A stretch of DNA of 64,000 nt from Melastoma dodecandrum (lineage: Eukaryota > Streptophyta > Magnoliopsida > Myrtales > Melastomataceae), in assembly GCA_029817715.1 (NCBI GenBank), contig JARUPY010000089.1, positions 62,001-126,000 of the forward strand. Direction: 5' to 3'. Under the pieces are notes generated by a model. The model was not told the origin of the DNA. It saw nothing but the letters and a program-made list of their open reading frames with translations, and searched no databases. Within the stretch, counting starts at the first letter, position 1, and each line of letters opens with the position of its first letter. Below, piece after piece: positions 1-12,120 of the stretch. The translations under genes and the position numbers were made by a program.

Positions 1-80
1 TTGGAGTGCCCCTCGAATGAACTTTGGTTGTTCTTATTGGTTCGGCGGAGGTCTAATTGAGCTCTGAAATGATTGGGCAG

Positions 81-1001
81 GCTCATAACTAGAGCGTGGG
101 AGATAGCGGGGACACGTTTTGAGGATGCTATGTTAGCAAAGAAAACAGCATCTCCTATGCTCTCTGGCGAAACCGAGTCCACAACATTGGTTGAATATTA
201 CAACTGCAGGACAAGTGGAGGTTACGCTTAATGAGATTTCACTGTCATTTTCCACTCTTGTCAACTCTTTATTTATTTGAGAGTGGATGTGGAACCACAA
301 TTACGCAGGTCCGCAATCTATTTCTTGGATGAAGTCCTTCAAGAAGGTATAATTTATTATTCTTCACTTGGGGATGTTGATGTCCTTTTATCTCTTGTGA
401 TAATCTTCTTCTTATACCTGCAGGCCATATTCTGCGACAGCAGCCACAAGATTTATGGGCGCTTCTATGGTGAGTTCATGTCTCCCTTGCTCGGGATACC
501 ATTTCCAAATGACATATATCACTTGATGCGATTAGGAATTGTTGCCACTTGCCATCATTTCAGGAGAATCTGTCATGGCTCGTATCACGAGCTCCTCTAA
601 GCCACTTTATTTTGTGGTGAAACAAGTGAAGGAAGTAATGGCAACAGAACAGCCGTGTGATTTGGCTTATGAATTCGGCGATGGACTCTGGAATCTCAAT
701 GAACGCCCGGAAGGATTCCCTAAACCAGGTAAAGCCTCATCTGCAGTTTTTGTTTCTCGTCTCGTGGATCTTGTGAGTACTTCCCTCTGGCTTTGAAGTT
801 ATGAAAACTGAACTTGCTCGCCAAAACACTTCAACAGAGAAACATCCACATCCATTTGATGATGAAGTCATCATCTATGCCCGGTACATTGGCCCTGGGG
901 TCTTGGTTGGGCAAGCCTGGCAAGAAGGAAAAGAGTTGCAACAACTACCGCAAAAGCTGTGCAAAGAAATCTTGATGGTGAAAGACTACTTCAAATCTTG
1001 A
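81..1001 (+). CDS. 3' part of an unrecognised conserved-looking plant gene
   Basis: I do not recognise this protein. Five exons join in frame: 81-220, 282-346, 424-469, 564-728 and 799-1001, all with GT-AG borders. The 5' part lies outside the window. Readable segments include EYYNCRTSGG, WMWNHNYAGP, HKIYGRFYGESVMARI, DLAYEFGDGLWNL and IGPGVLVGQAWQEGKE, ending in VKDYFKS. The phase agreement at every junction and the aromatic, charged composition argue for a real soluble protein. An overlapping reading of 282-346 in another frame does not fit the phase of the next exon. No transmembrane segment is visible in this part. Function is not inferred. Confidence 0.7.
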
Positions 1002-1380
1002 AGAGCATCCGGAGTGAATGTCAGATATTCGAGTGTATTCTGGAAAAGTTAGAATCACGGAGACGATCTCGTGTTCATCTCTTCCGATAGGATCGGGTAG
1101 CAAACATTATTTGATTAACAACACAAATCATTGTGTCCATATCTATTTCCAAAAAGGAAAATGAAGTCTCAAAAACACCGAGATGGTTTTCTCAAAAGGT
1201 AATCTGGAACAAAATCCGAGCTTGGTTATCATGAACATATGACATATAGCTGAGAGAAAGCTACACGAGCTACCCCACCAAAGCAGCATAAGCGGGGATC
1301 GAGGAATGAATACCGGGAATCTGCAAAATGAATATCGGGAATCTGCAAAAAAGACGACGGGCAGCTGCTCTTGCTCTGAT
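1002..1380. other. Convergent 3' intergenic spacer
   Basis: This stretch lies between the ends of two converging genes, the partial plus-strand gene and the minus-strand coatomer gene. It should hold both 3' UTRs. I see no RNA gene or repeat in it. Confidence 0.5.
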
Positions 1381-4300
1381 TTAACTACCCCCCTTCTGCT
1401 TGATGGTAATCCTATCCCCGAGACTCAGAGCAATCCCTTGTGTTTTACTTCTTATCCGGATGTATCCACTCAGCTTCCCATCTGCTTGTTTCTCAATACT
1501 GACATTGACGAGCGCATCCTCCCCAAAAACACTCTTTGCATAGAGATTGGCCGCCAGAAAACCACACTCGCCTTCAAGTGCGGATCTGATATTTAGGTTA
1601 CCAACCCCCCAAAATAAAGAACCTCAATTAGGAGACACAAATTGAAGAGCAATGGAGAAAAGCAGAAAACAGAAAATTCAATCCCAAGGAATCTTGATAT
1701 GAAACTTATCTGATGAGTGAAACTCGTAGGACTTACAGCTAATGATTCCTTCACGGTAAGCTCACTTTTATTATCCGATCTACTTTTTCTAGTTTAGGGT
1801 CTCCTAGCAAATTCGTACATCCCAGGCTAATTTCAATAACAAATACCATAACGTAAACGGATTATAAGTATTAAAAGCATCTTCTACTTAAGTGGTGCCA
1901 AGCAATGATACTCACATGCATAAGAACCCACGGTCAAGCAGGATAGGAAGACAATGAGAAAAACAACTTACGGTGGAGTGAGACACTTCATGTTAGTTGA
2001 CTTGATGAGGTGGTTCAAAAATTCCTTCTCATCATTTATGACCGTATTGACGGCAACCTTGGCAATGCAAAATATAGGAAAACATCAATCAATCACCTAG
2101 TTGTAAATAACAAGGCACATAAGAAGTAAATACCGTGTGAACATGGGAATTACCTTATTTTCCCACTCAAACTCCGCCCACATGGTTCTGAATGCAGCAT
2201 CAGAACAGGATCCAGGAGAGATGTAGTCCATGATGTCAATATGGATATCATTCAGGATGACAACGTTCCTCTCAAGCACATTTGAAGAAGTCTCATAAAC
2301 TATGTTACCAAATATAACTCCAGTTTCCGTAGAGGAGACCTTGATGTTGGCTTTTATCTGTTTACTCGACTCTGGAGCAAGTGTATAATTCTGTGGCCTT
2401 TCCACGAGCTTAAGATCACCCATGGTGGCAAGCTCTAAGCACAAGTTTTGAAGAGTATCCTTAGTTCGGTTGATAACAGTCACATCCAGCATTATATCAT
2501 AGCGATGGACTGTGACATAAGCTTCAGCGTACACTGGATCGCTGAATCCAGTGAGCTGATGGATGCGGTTCAGTTTATTGGCATCGTCTCCATCCTTTGT
2601 GAACTCTCCGGTGGCACGTTTCAGGTCATCCTGTACCTCATCTTCCAGTTCGAGCTGGCTCATACCCTACAAAAAGTTTGCATGACCAAAAAGTTACAGG
2701 GATATCCAGTTGCTAAAATCCTCAAAATTATACGCATGGGACAGAAAAAAGTATGTGATTACTATTTAACAGCAAAGCATGAGCAAATTTCAGCAAAGTC
2801 GCCATATCTATAACAATAAAGGAACTGTCTGACCTTCCTACTCTTCAAGTGGTAGAAATCAATGAGATCATCCGGCTGTGCATGAGAGATCAGAGCCTTA
2901 GCTTTGATCTCCTCTGTCTCTTGGAGCTGTTTCTCAGCCAACATTTTAACGAAACTTTTTCTGCAGGATTGCAACCATATATTCCTTACCTCACCACCAG
3001 CATTGCACAACAGTCTAACACAAAGGATAATTCTGTCCCGAGAGTCATTATCAATTGGATGCGGAAGAACTGGAGATTGACCCAGCTGAAGCATGGACAC
3101 TATTATCAACAATGCCTGTGTAGATGCTTTATTGACTTCAGCCTTTGATGGCTGCACTTCTTCCAACCTCAAGATCAGCTTCGTCAGAGTACAGGCAACA
3201 ACAGCACCAAGGAAAAAATCGCCTGAGAGTAACAACGACCTCAAGTTTCCTACAGAGGTCAGTGAACCCTGAACAAGAGTTGGAGGAGAAATGGCTGTCT
3301 CAAGGGCAGCACTCTGGGTGGCATATGTTCCGTCTGCGAGAATAGCAGGCCTTCTGGAAGATACAGCCGCTGAGCTTGTTGGCTGGACACTCGCCGAAGT
3401 GTCTTGCGACTCCCCTTCTTCAGTGACCATATAAAATGGGAGGTCCCCAAGACACTGCTTGATGGTAGCAAGGGCACTCTCGACTTCTGGAAGCGAAAGG
3501 CAGTATTCTCCAATAATCCAAAGGGCACAAGAGCACACCCTACCGGCACGAATCTGGTAGAAAGTATCCAACAACCTGGTGATGATGGAGACTCGCAATT
3601 TCGGATTGGTCTCAATAATCTCACGCACAAAGACGACAACATCCAAGGCAGAAGCCACATTAGTATCTCCCAAGAAATCCATCAACAAATGCACCACGGT
3701 GCTTGCAACTTCAGGGAACTTAATGGCACAGGTATGAATAGCTTGCACCAGCATCTGCCTGTATTCTCCATTCTTCTCGAGCTCTCCGTTCTGAGTCTTA
3801 ACAACCTCCTTCTTCAACATCAAGACAACCTCGTCAACATTCCTAGGGGTAATCAACTCTAAGGAAATATCCAGAGTTTTCCTCCTAATATCAAGATTCG
3901 GGCTAGAAAGCGCCCTAAGAACATCCATTACCAACTCGACCATGATCTCCCTGTGGGATGTCTTGAGCTCATTGAGCCGATCAAGCACAATCAGCTTGAC
4001 ATTGTTATCACTCTGGGAAAGCAGCAGCTGGCAGTAAGTGCTGGCTGCGGCCCGGATCGCAGTAGGGGCGGACGACAGGGAGACGAGGGTCCCTGCGCAC
4101 TCATATATGACCGCAGAGGAGGGGGCATTCAACAGGGAAATGATGATCTTGATATACTTGCCCTTCTCGGCCTTGTTAGACCTACAAACCTTCCGAATCA
4201 ATTCCAAGACAACCATCTGGAGCTGCTCGCCCCAGTCATTGATGCGGTCAATGTGGGAGAAGAGGTAGTTAACTGCACGGTCCTGAACGCAGGTGAAGAG

Positions 4301-4894
4301 CATGAGGAAGGCATTGCGCTTGCTGGAGGGATCCTGCTCGGAGGAGAGTGTCTTCTCAATGATCTCGGGGGCCTGTTCAAGGAGGTGGGGGCCGTCGGGG
4401 AGGCGGAAGAGTGACATGACGGCGAGGATGGCATTGCGACGGACAAAGGGGTGGCGGTGCTCAAGGTTGGAGAGGATGGAAGGGATGAGGGGCTCAATGA
4501 TCTCGGTCTCGGAGATGCGGCAGAGGAACCGTAGGGTGACCCCGCGTATGTACTCATTGGGGTGCTGGAGGTTGTTACGGAGGTTCTGGCAGATGAGGAT
4601 CATCTCGGGGAGGACCTTGCCGCGAGGGTCAACCTTGTCGATGATCTCAAGGTAGAGGAGGAGGAGCTTCTGGATGGTGTGGTCCTCGGAAGGGAGGACA
4701 TAGCGGATGATGGTGATGAAGAGCTGGGGGATGGTCTCCCCGTTGAGGAGGAGCATGATCGCCTTCTTCATGCTCTCAATCTTCAGATCCACGTCGTTTC
4801 CTTCCAGTGCTTCTTTGATCTCGTTGGCCACCGTCGGTGCCCCCTTGTCGAAGTGCACCAGCAGGGTGCACGATTTCTCCATCTGCTTCTGCAT
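1381..4894 (-). CDS. Coatomer subunit beta (beta-COP)
   Basis: This is the beta subunit of the COPI coat, which forms on Golgi membranes and carries cargo back to the ER. Four exons join in frame (4894-2834, 2666-2154, 2057-1972, 1585-1381) to give about 954 residues, close to the usual plant length of about 950. The N-terminus starts [18 protein letters not shown]. Residues 1-490 are the adaptin-like HEAT/ARM solenoid with [17 protein letters not shown] low-complexity linker around 500-560 is followed by the conserved coatomer beta C-terminal region. The last exon carries [20 protein letters not shown] and ends in a short lysine/glycine tail. Several long plus-strand reading frames over this gene are antisense shadows. 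Intact and highly conserved. Confidence 0.97.
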
Positions 4895-5014
4895 CGTCGC
4901 CGCCTCCGCCTCCGCCCCTCACTAGATCTGCTAATCAATCTACCAAATCAAATCGAACTGTGTTGTGTCAGCCGTCGGGGGGGTTGGAGGATTTTGGGGC
5001 AGCCAGAGACAGAC

Positions 5015-5034
5015 AGAGAGAGAGAGAGAGAGAG
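5015..5034. repeat. GA/CT microsatellite in the coatomer beta leader
   Basis: A run of about ten GA units reads as CT on the gene's strand, about 120 nt upstream of its start codon. CT-rich leaders are common in plant housekeeping genes. Confidence 0.8.
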
Positions 5035-5123
5035 CTCAATTCCAGATCTGAAACTGAATCAGGAATGCCGTCCTCCCTTCCTTCTTCCCCCCTACCCCAG
5101 AAAGCCTGCCGGGAACTCTTTAA

Positions 5124-5137
5124 TGGGCCTAGGCCCA
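5124..5137. promoter_or_regulatory. Palindromic pair of site II elements, coatomer beta promoter
   Basis: TGGGCCTAGGCCCA is a perfect 14-bp palindrome made of two convergent TGGGCC (site II type) motifs, 230 bp upstream of the coatomer beta start codon. A further GGCCC follows within 10 bp. In plants TGGGCC/T motifs are TCP-factor targets found in promoters of growth-related housekeeping genes. The role here is inferred from position and motif only. Confidence 0.5.
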
Positions 5138-6086
5138 TTTTATGGCCCGAAGAGCCTGATGTGAGGCCTCCGCTGTCCTTGACCCCCCTGTGGAACGTCC
5201 CAGATTAACTGCCGTCTCTTGTCACGATCCTCAGAGGATGAACCTCGGTGTTGAACACCCCTTCGTCCAGGGATATAACCATTGGAGGGGAGAAGAGAAG
5301 GTACAGACACTCGAGCGTCTCATCTAGGAAGAAGCTCTGCATCATGTTGTCCTTAAACGTCGGTATTCACCTGTTTCTAGTGAGAGCACGTCTCACATGA
5401 CCCGACTCCATAAGAGAGTTCTTGAAGAATCCTTCGAATATATCCCAACCCCAGTCAAGCGCGAGAGGTAGAAGAGTGATTCAATCGCCACCGGTCTCTG
5501 TATGTTCTGCGATATGCCAACGCTCATGTCCTGAAAGGAAATGCCGCATTTTCAGTTCGAGGCTGCAGGAAGGACATATAGCTAACCCTGCCTTCATGGA
5601 AGAAGTAATTTTCACCAGCTAGTTTTGTTGGGGGTAATTCGTTAGAAGTTAGAGCACGTCCGAGATCTGATCAGAAGACAAGCAGAACACAACAGAAAAC
5701 GTTAACAGGTTTGCCGAGGTAGGCGAAGAGGAGAACGGCCTGATTCGCCGAGAGTCGTGGAGCTGGGGGGTTTGGGATTGGTGGTGAGGGAAGATTCGAG
5801 ATTGGCTTCCTCCTCGGGCGGTATTGGTACGAGGAGGTGGGGGAACAAACTAACTCCGGTCGATCCGACAAACGGTAACAGAATTATTTGACAAACACAA
5901 GCAACCTCAAGACAGGCTTCTTCTACGTGTTCCGAAGCTTCTTGCAATCAGACTGAAGAAATAGCCCCACAACCCCATATACCTCAATCGGTTCTAAACG
6001 ACTTCTGCTCTACACACTCTGGCTCACACCATCGTTCCTATAGAAACAAGTCAAACTTGATATGTACAGGCCGATGCAGCCCTGGT

Positions 6087-9000
6087 TCAATACGCCTGTC
6101 CGCACATAATGAAGGCATGGATGAGGGACTGGGCTGCCCGGACTTGGCACGTTGTCCCGGACAGCATGACGATGCCCTCGGGAACGCCATGCCGTGGGTC
6201 CTGAATCTCCACTTTCGCCCCTGTGATCTACAACCAGGCCAACCACATTCGATTAGAGGCCCCGCTTCACCATTACGACCACCCGTGTCGAATGATGGCG
6301 AGAAACTGATACTGTAGACGGGGCTATTCCTTGCGTACCTGCCTGATGTCGTTCAGATTAATGTTGTTCTCTCCATGTACGTGCTCCACATATATTTGAG
6401 GGATCGTCATCTCGACTGACATGACAGTCATGTTTTGCCCTTGACTGCCCCTGAGTATAAAAGAAGTCAAAACAAACAGCCATCGCTTCAGATTTGTCGC
6501 CTTTCCACGCATCAACAAGAGGAATAATTTTAGCCACCAGGGAGGATAATATGGACCGATAAACTTCAAAAATAGACATCAAGTAATAGAGCATTACCCT
6601 CCAGGAGGCCAATTCCCTGAAGCCATGTTGGGACCAAAATCGGCAGCGCCCCCAGCATTGCCCCCGCCCATATTCTGCAATAACCAGTAACAAGGAGATG
6701 CACTACAAAATGAAAAATCAATTTCATCAACCCTGACCCATCTAAGATTTTTCCGGAAGAGGAAGTGTACCTGACGAGTCCACATTCTTGGTGATGGTGG
6801 TATATCATAGGGAGGTGGGGGAGGACCAAATCCAGGTCTCTCCCCATCATAGGGATGGTATTTTTGCTCCCTAGGAGGAAGAGCAGGATCGAAGCCATGC
6901 GGAAAAGAAGGCTGATAATCAAAGGAGTTGTGTGGAGGTGGAGGCCGGTTGATGTCATGAGGGACGGCACCTGGAGAAGGGTAATGGCTGGGGGAATGAG
7001 GGTTATGCCTCGGCCTAGGAAAGGGAGGTGGCATTTCGTTGAAAGGGGGGAAATATGGCGGAGAACCAAAACCCGAATGCGCTGGTCTGACAGGGAGTAT
7101 GATTTGGCGAATCCTTCCAGTTATACGAAACAGTGCCTCCTCGACAGATGGGACATTGCCAACAATCTGCCAATAGGATCCAACTTTTTCAAGATGTTAG
7201 ATAAGTGTTGACTAGTATGACATGTTTAAAGACCATCTCCAATGAAATTTAAAAAAATCAATTTAAGTAGGAGTGTATGAAAGTTGACCCCATAACGAAG
7301 ACACACATTTGCAAGTTTAATACATGCCAGTCCTCTATTAAAATGCAAAATGAAGAGTAAGCAGACCAGTTCAGGAGGTGAAACCTACCTGCACAACTTC
7401 ATGATAACGGCCATCAAATCTTGGAGATTGCTCTCTATGGAATATCTGTATGTTCGTGCCAGTAGCTCTTCTCACATCATTTAACTTGAACCCGCCCTTT
7501 CCTAGCAAGCTACGAATTTGTTGTGAGGGCAAAAATAGCCTCGCAATAGCTGGAGTACCTGGATCAAATCCTATCTCAGTAATTCGTTGATGCACACGCA
7601 TAACAGCCTCCTGTGCAGAAGAACGCATCTGCTCGGAATTCTGAAATCATACATGGAAGAAATGAAATTACCGATTGGCACAAGAGATGTGCTGTATACT
7701 TTGTGCGTTTTAAGGGGGGGAGGGGGAGAGGTGGTGAAAGGGGTTACTTGCCTCTCGTGCAGAAATGACAACTATCTTTTCATCTGAATCGGGCGAAATA
7801 TCCAAAATCTTGATAAAAGCGCCAGTGTCATGCTGAATGGCATTAACTACACAGCCCCCTTTCCCAATAAGGCTGCCGACCTTTTCCCGAACACAAAGCA
7901 ACTTAAAAACAATTTCCTCCTCAGCAATCATTCTGCGGTTGGGACCCATCCCTTCCTGCCCCTGGAAAGGGGGAGGTCCCCAGGGGCCGGGACCTGGGTG
8001 GCGAGATCCAGATGGATGATCCTGTCGAGGAAAGTGGTCTGTAGGTGAAGAATTTGTGCAGGGAATTTCCACCGTAAGCTTGGGAGCATTCGCACCTGAA
8101 TTGGGGGGATCAGCTCTAGGGTTCCTTTGAAGGTGTCTATAAACTAACACCAATGCTTTTCTCACAGAAGAGAAATCTCCCGTCATCTGTTAACAAAGTG
8201 AGGTAAGCTTATTCTACCATATGCGCAAAAATTAAAATACTATTTCTGCAGCCGGAAAAGGTAGTAAATGCAGAAGGTCTGCAATCAGGTAACGGTTCGT
8301 GTTACTAATAATTTCACACTACTTTCTTCCCTCCACTCTTCCGTCTATTTAACCAGGGTTACACAATTGGAGAAATGTATAGGAAAAACGCCCTCTCGGC
8401 CTCATTGCTCATCAGGAAAATGGAACAATCATTCTCTTTCCTTTGATAAATCGGCTAGCAGATTGTCAACGAACAAGTTGTGTCTACACTACCCAAGTCA
8501 TCCACTCACACACAACATCTATAACAAAATTGAGAATTCCACCAGCTGGAACACAACAATAGCATTGGTTGCATAGACTAACAACCACTCGATCTGTCCG
8601 TCACAGGACAGTTCACGGTCACCGCGAGAGGACAACACTACATCCACATGATACAACCAAATCCTCGGAGTTCGACATGGAGAAGCAGAGAAAAGGAAAG
8701 AGGAAGGGGAAGCGATACCTGAAAAACCTCTTCTCCGGGAGAGACACCGGGGGGGAGGTTGAGGCTATCAAGAGAAAGGGAAGCGCCGCTCTCCTCCCTC
8801 ATCCTCTGCAAATCCCCATCCGCGGCCCAATCGGAAGGCACAAGCATCCGGCAGCCAACTTCGCCGGAGGGAGAGGAGGACCCAACAATCGCCTCGAAGA
8901 CCCTAAGGAGAGAATCCAGGCGGTGGTCGCTCCCGTCGGCGGAGTTAGGGTTTAGTGATATGAGGAGGACCCTGTCGTAGGAGGAATTGGCATGGTCGTC

Positions 9001-9123
9001 GAGGAGGCGGACGAAGGGTCCCAGGCACGAAGAAACGGCGGCAGACCTGGAGGGCGGGCAGAGGAGCTTCAGAGGGGGTTCTGTCGGGTTCGAGGCGCGC
9101 TCCGGGAGGTTTGAGGCGGCCAT
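6087..9123 (-). CDS. KH-domain RNA-binding protein (HEN4/RCF3-like), about five KH units
   Basis: This is a nuclear-type KH RNA-binding protein of about 600 residues. Exons in frame are 9123-8719, 8186-7752, 7640-about 7389, 7166-6771, about 6674-6597, about 6451-6347 and about 6232-6087. The N-terminal exon holds a degenerate KH region (LKLLCPPSR) and the start of a second (CRMLVPSDWAADGDLQRMREE). Two clear KH domains follow with intact GxxG loops, VGSLIGKGGCVVNAIQ and IRSLLGKGGFKLNDVR. A proline-rich linker comes next, then a C-terminal KH with loop HGEN. Family members act in mRNA processing, flowering and stress signalling. The intron after SARE starts with GC, not GT (7751-7641). Domain count, not overall identity, supports the family call. 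The start is the first ATG and continues into a conserved frame. Confidence 0.88.
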
Positions 9124-9191
9124 TGGAGACCCGGGGGGAGGGAGGGCGCGGTCGAGGCGAAGGGAAGGGGAAGGGAGGGGAGGGTGGGTAT

Positions 9192-9231
9192 TGGGCCCTG
9201 TAATGGCCCATTAGGCCGGGGTTGTTGGGCT
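9192..9231. promoter_or_regulatory. Site II cluster in a divergent promoter
   Basis: TGGGCC (9192-9197), GGCCCA (9205-9210) and TGGGCT (9226-9231) lie within 40 bp, between the divergently transcribed KH gene (start 9123) and GBP gene (start 9607). The cluster sits about 70-110 bp from the KH start codon. It probably serves that gene and may serve both. The regulatory role is inferred. Confidence 0.5.
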
Positions 9232-9315
9232 TTTATTACAACGCGAACAATAGGCCCGACAAAAAGCTGCGTGTTTAAGGGGTCCGAAGGTTGTCCAAGA
9301 TTTTCCAAAACGATC

Positions 9316-9353
9316 AGTTTGGGAAATATATTATAGTTTGGGAAATATATTAA
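9316..9353. repeat. Two-copy 19-bp tandem repeat
   Basis: The unit AGTTTGGGAAATATATTAT occurs twice in direct succession, with only the last base different. It lies in the spacer between the KH gene and the GBP gene, which otherwise holds nothing beyond the promoters. Confidence 0.85.
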
Positions 9354-9606
9354 AATGGATTTCGAAAAAGTACAAAATAAAATTAATTGCCGAAAATTTG
9401 TCTGTGTGCGTGAATAGTCTCATGGGAAAGAAAGAAATATATTATTTTTTTTTTAATTGGAAGATATGAAAAGGGTGTCACACACCAACCAAGAACAGGA
9501 CTCACCGCCCTCTACAAAAACACGCGCACACACTTTGCGTCTGTCTGAAAAGCACAAAGTGTAGAAACAAGGAAAAGATCTCTGTCTTTGTTTGGAGTGT
9601 ACCATC

Positions 9607-11841
9607 ATGGAAGCCTTCTCGAGGTGTGCCGCCACGTCCTCCAGGATGCCCGACCCACCACTCCCCCTCCCCTCCCTCCGCCGCCTCGTCTTTCCCCCTA
9701 CCGCCCTCGCTGTCCGGCCTCGTCCTAGTCCGGACTCCCGGAACCTTTGCTCCCTCGTCGCCTTCGCCGTCCCTCCCCGTTTCCCCGGCGACGTCTGTGA
9801 GGATGTCTCATTCGACGCCTCGTCTCCTTCTTGTCCTTCTTCCCAGGTGCGGTTTTGAGCCCTTCGGGTGGGCGTTTTGAAGAAAATTTTATGCCTTTTT
9901 GTGCTGCGCTTGACATATGGGGAGTGACTGCACTCTGCATTATCATTATCGTGGTTATCGATTTGGTATTGGCGATTGGGTTGATTGACGTGTCCGTGTT
10001 AGATGGAGTTTATGAAGCCCCGTGAACCGTTTCAGGGAAACGAGGAGGATGGATTGACAACGGAGGCGCCTATTTCCCTCCCATACGGAAGCGGAACCCG
10101 AGCCGGCCTTTTCAGGACTCCAATTTCTGGTGGGGTTCAGAATGCTACTTCCGCCCACGGTTTGCCCCGTCCTGCCTTGGCTGTTCGTAACCTGATGGAG
10201 CAGGTGCTCCTTTTTACATCAATCAATTGACAGCATCGATGTTTGGTTCCTGTGTTTTCGGGGCCCTCCTCCTGCCACTCAATCATGCTTTTATTTTTTA
10301 ACTTTATTGGTGGTCGTGCTTTCTCTTGGACTTGAAGGCCAGGTTTGCCCATCTTTGCACCGTCACCTGTTCAATGCATCACCGCAGGGGAGGATATCCA
10401 TTTGGTTCCTTGGTTGATTTTGTTCCTGATCCCACCGGCCGTGAGTCCTCTGCCGGTCTTTTATCTTAGCACTGCTATTACTGATTCTATTCACTGAAAA
10501 ATTGTTTCAATAGAGTGACTGATGGTTTTTGTTCCATAATGACAACGTATCGGCCTTCTCTATTGATGAATATGGTCGCATCTGTATCCTTCGGGAATTT
10601 GCAAATATCTGGGTTCAGTTTTGTTATTTAACTATAAATGGTTGCTTGTCTGGGCAAGTTTCTGCTTTACAACCTGTTTCTCTTTGCAGACCCCATTTTT
10701 TCATTCTCGCCATTGGCAATTCACACTAGGAACTTGATAGCAGATCCAAGATGTACACTTGTAGTGCAAGTAAGATTCTTTCATTATTCTGAAGCACTTT
10801 GCAGTGAACCATGAACACTATTTAACATGCGATGAAATTTTATACATGTTTGTTGCCCAGATACCTGGTTGGAGTGGTCTTTCAAATGCAAGAGTAACCA
10901 TCTTTGGTGATGTCCACCCCCTTCCAGAAAGCCAGCAGGTGTGCAACCTTACGTTGGTCTCGCATACTTATCTCCGGTGTCCTTATGCTATTAGCTCTTT
11001 GGCTAGGAATGGGCTCACAAGCAGTACCTAGTAAAACATCATCAGGGTCCCTCCCAGCAATGGGGCAATTTCTACTACTTCAGGATGCATAATGTCAGGT
11101 GGACCGAGTTCTTTGTAATATCTTTAACAAGATATTTGATTCGTACCATCTGTAAACTGGGCTCCGTGTGCAATGTTGCCTTATAACTTATCGGGCTTGA
11201 TGAGAAGTTATTTGTCCTTTGTTGCGGACAGTGACATATACTTCATTGGAGGCTTCGGAACTGTCGCTTGGGTTGCTGTGAAGGAGTACGAATCCATTCT
11301 CCCAGACAAGATTGCAGTTGATGGGGGCGAACAGAATCTACAGGTTTCTGGTGGCTCATTTTTCTTCAGTTTGTTGTCGCAAAAATTTCTTAATTGGAGA
11401 GAACTGATTAAGATATCGTAAATTTTGACTGGTGCATATCTCAGATGCTTGGTTGCTTGTGTTTTTGCTTACTTTTTCAACTGCCCGCCAGTAAACATTT
11501 ATGTTTGCTTCCATGGTAGGAATTAAATGCGATATTCTCCAAGCCCTTGAAGGAGCTGTTGTCGATGGAGGGCGAGGTGGATGATGCTGCTCTTATATCG
11601 ATCGATAGCAAGGGAACCGATATACGGGTCAGACAAGGGGCACAGGTACTCATTTACAGGTCCAAGAAATACTTATTCCTTGATGTCATCATGCCAATGC
11701 CTGAACAGGGCAAATCTTTTGCAGTTCAGCATCCAGAGGATATCCTTTGAAGAAGGGAGTGCTGTGGAAACGCTAGAGCAGGCGAAAGCTGCTTTGTGTA
11801 ATCTAATTGACAAAGGAGTAGTGCACAATATGCAATTATAG
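9607..11841 (+). CDS. GBP: Glutamyl-tRNA reductase-binding protein, chloroplast (GBP/PGR7)
   Basis: This plastid protein binds glutamyl-tRNA reductase and holds part of it at the thylakoid for heme-directed tetrapyrrole synthesis. The Arabidopsis homologue is At3g21200. The first about 75 residues are rich in Ser, Pro and Arg, like a transit peptide. The FMN-binding split-barrel fold follows (RNLMEQ, then FAHLCTV, HHRRGGYPFGSLVDF, IHTRNLIADPRCTLVVQ, PGWSGLSNARVTIFGDV, WGNFYYFRMH). The C-terminal dimerisation region has IYFIGGFGTVAWV, DKIAVDGGEQNLQ, ELNAIFSKPLKELL and SKGTDIRVRQGAQFNIQR. Exons join in frame with GT-AG introns. The ATG at 9607 is taken because it opens the transit-like segment. 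Divergent from the KH gene. It looks intact. Confidence 0.95.
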
Positions 11842-12120
11842 AAGCTCTCTTTCTGTTTATTTTTTCTTCTTCTGCTTTAAAGTAGAGAGGTCACAATAAG
11901 CCTGTTGATAAACTATTGGTGACCAGCAGAATCTTGATTTGAGTATAAAGCAGTCCCCCTGAAGATTTCTTCATGCCCAACCAGTAATACTTGGCCAACC
12001 CCTGATAACATATATGAGAGTAAAGAATCTAACAAGACGTATTCTATTCACAGTAGAAGTTGCCTATAAAGTGTAGGAAATGGTGTATTGCTACAGGTTA
12101 TGACATCTGTAAGCACGCGG
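11842..12120. other. 3' spacer after GBP
   Basis: Probable 3' UTR of the GBP gene, facing the degenerate 3' end of the next locus on the minus strand. Nothing else is visible. Confidence 0.4.

Larger units (their letters stand above)
4895..6086. other. Spacer with the coatomer beta promoter and the KH-gene 3' region
   Basis: The minus-strand coatomer gene starts at 4894, so its 5' UTR and promoter lie here. The part next to 6087 should be the 3' UTR of the KH-domain gene. A short GA microsatellite (about 5015-5034) and a 14-bp TGGGCC palindrome are visible. The short reading frames in 5420-5950 have no recognisable features. Confidence 0.5.

Noticed and set aside
277..340. Reading VDVEPQLRRSAIYFLDEVLQ as part of the first gene
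   Set aside because: Its phase does not match the next exon, whereas the frame giving WMWNHNYAGP matches both neighbours.
3259..4655. Several plus- and other-frame reading frames of 120-200 codons over the coatomer beta gene
   Set aside because: Antisense or shifted shadows of a strongly conserved coding exon.
5422..5947. Short frames in the coatomer/KH spacer
   Set aside because: No family features, no splice partners, and the position fits UTR.
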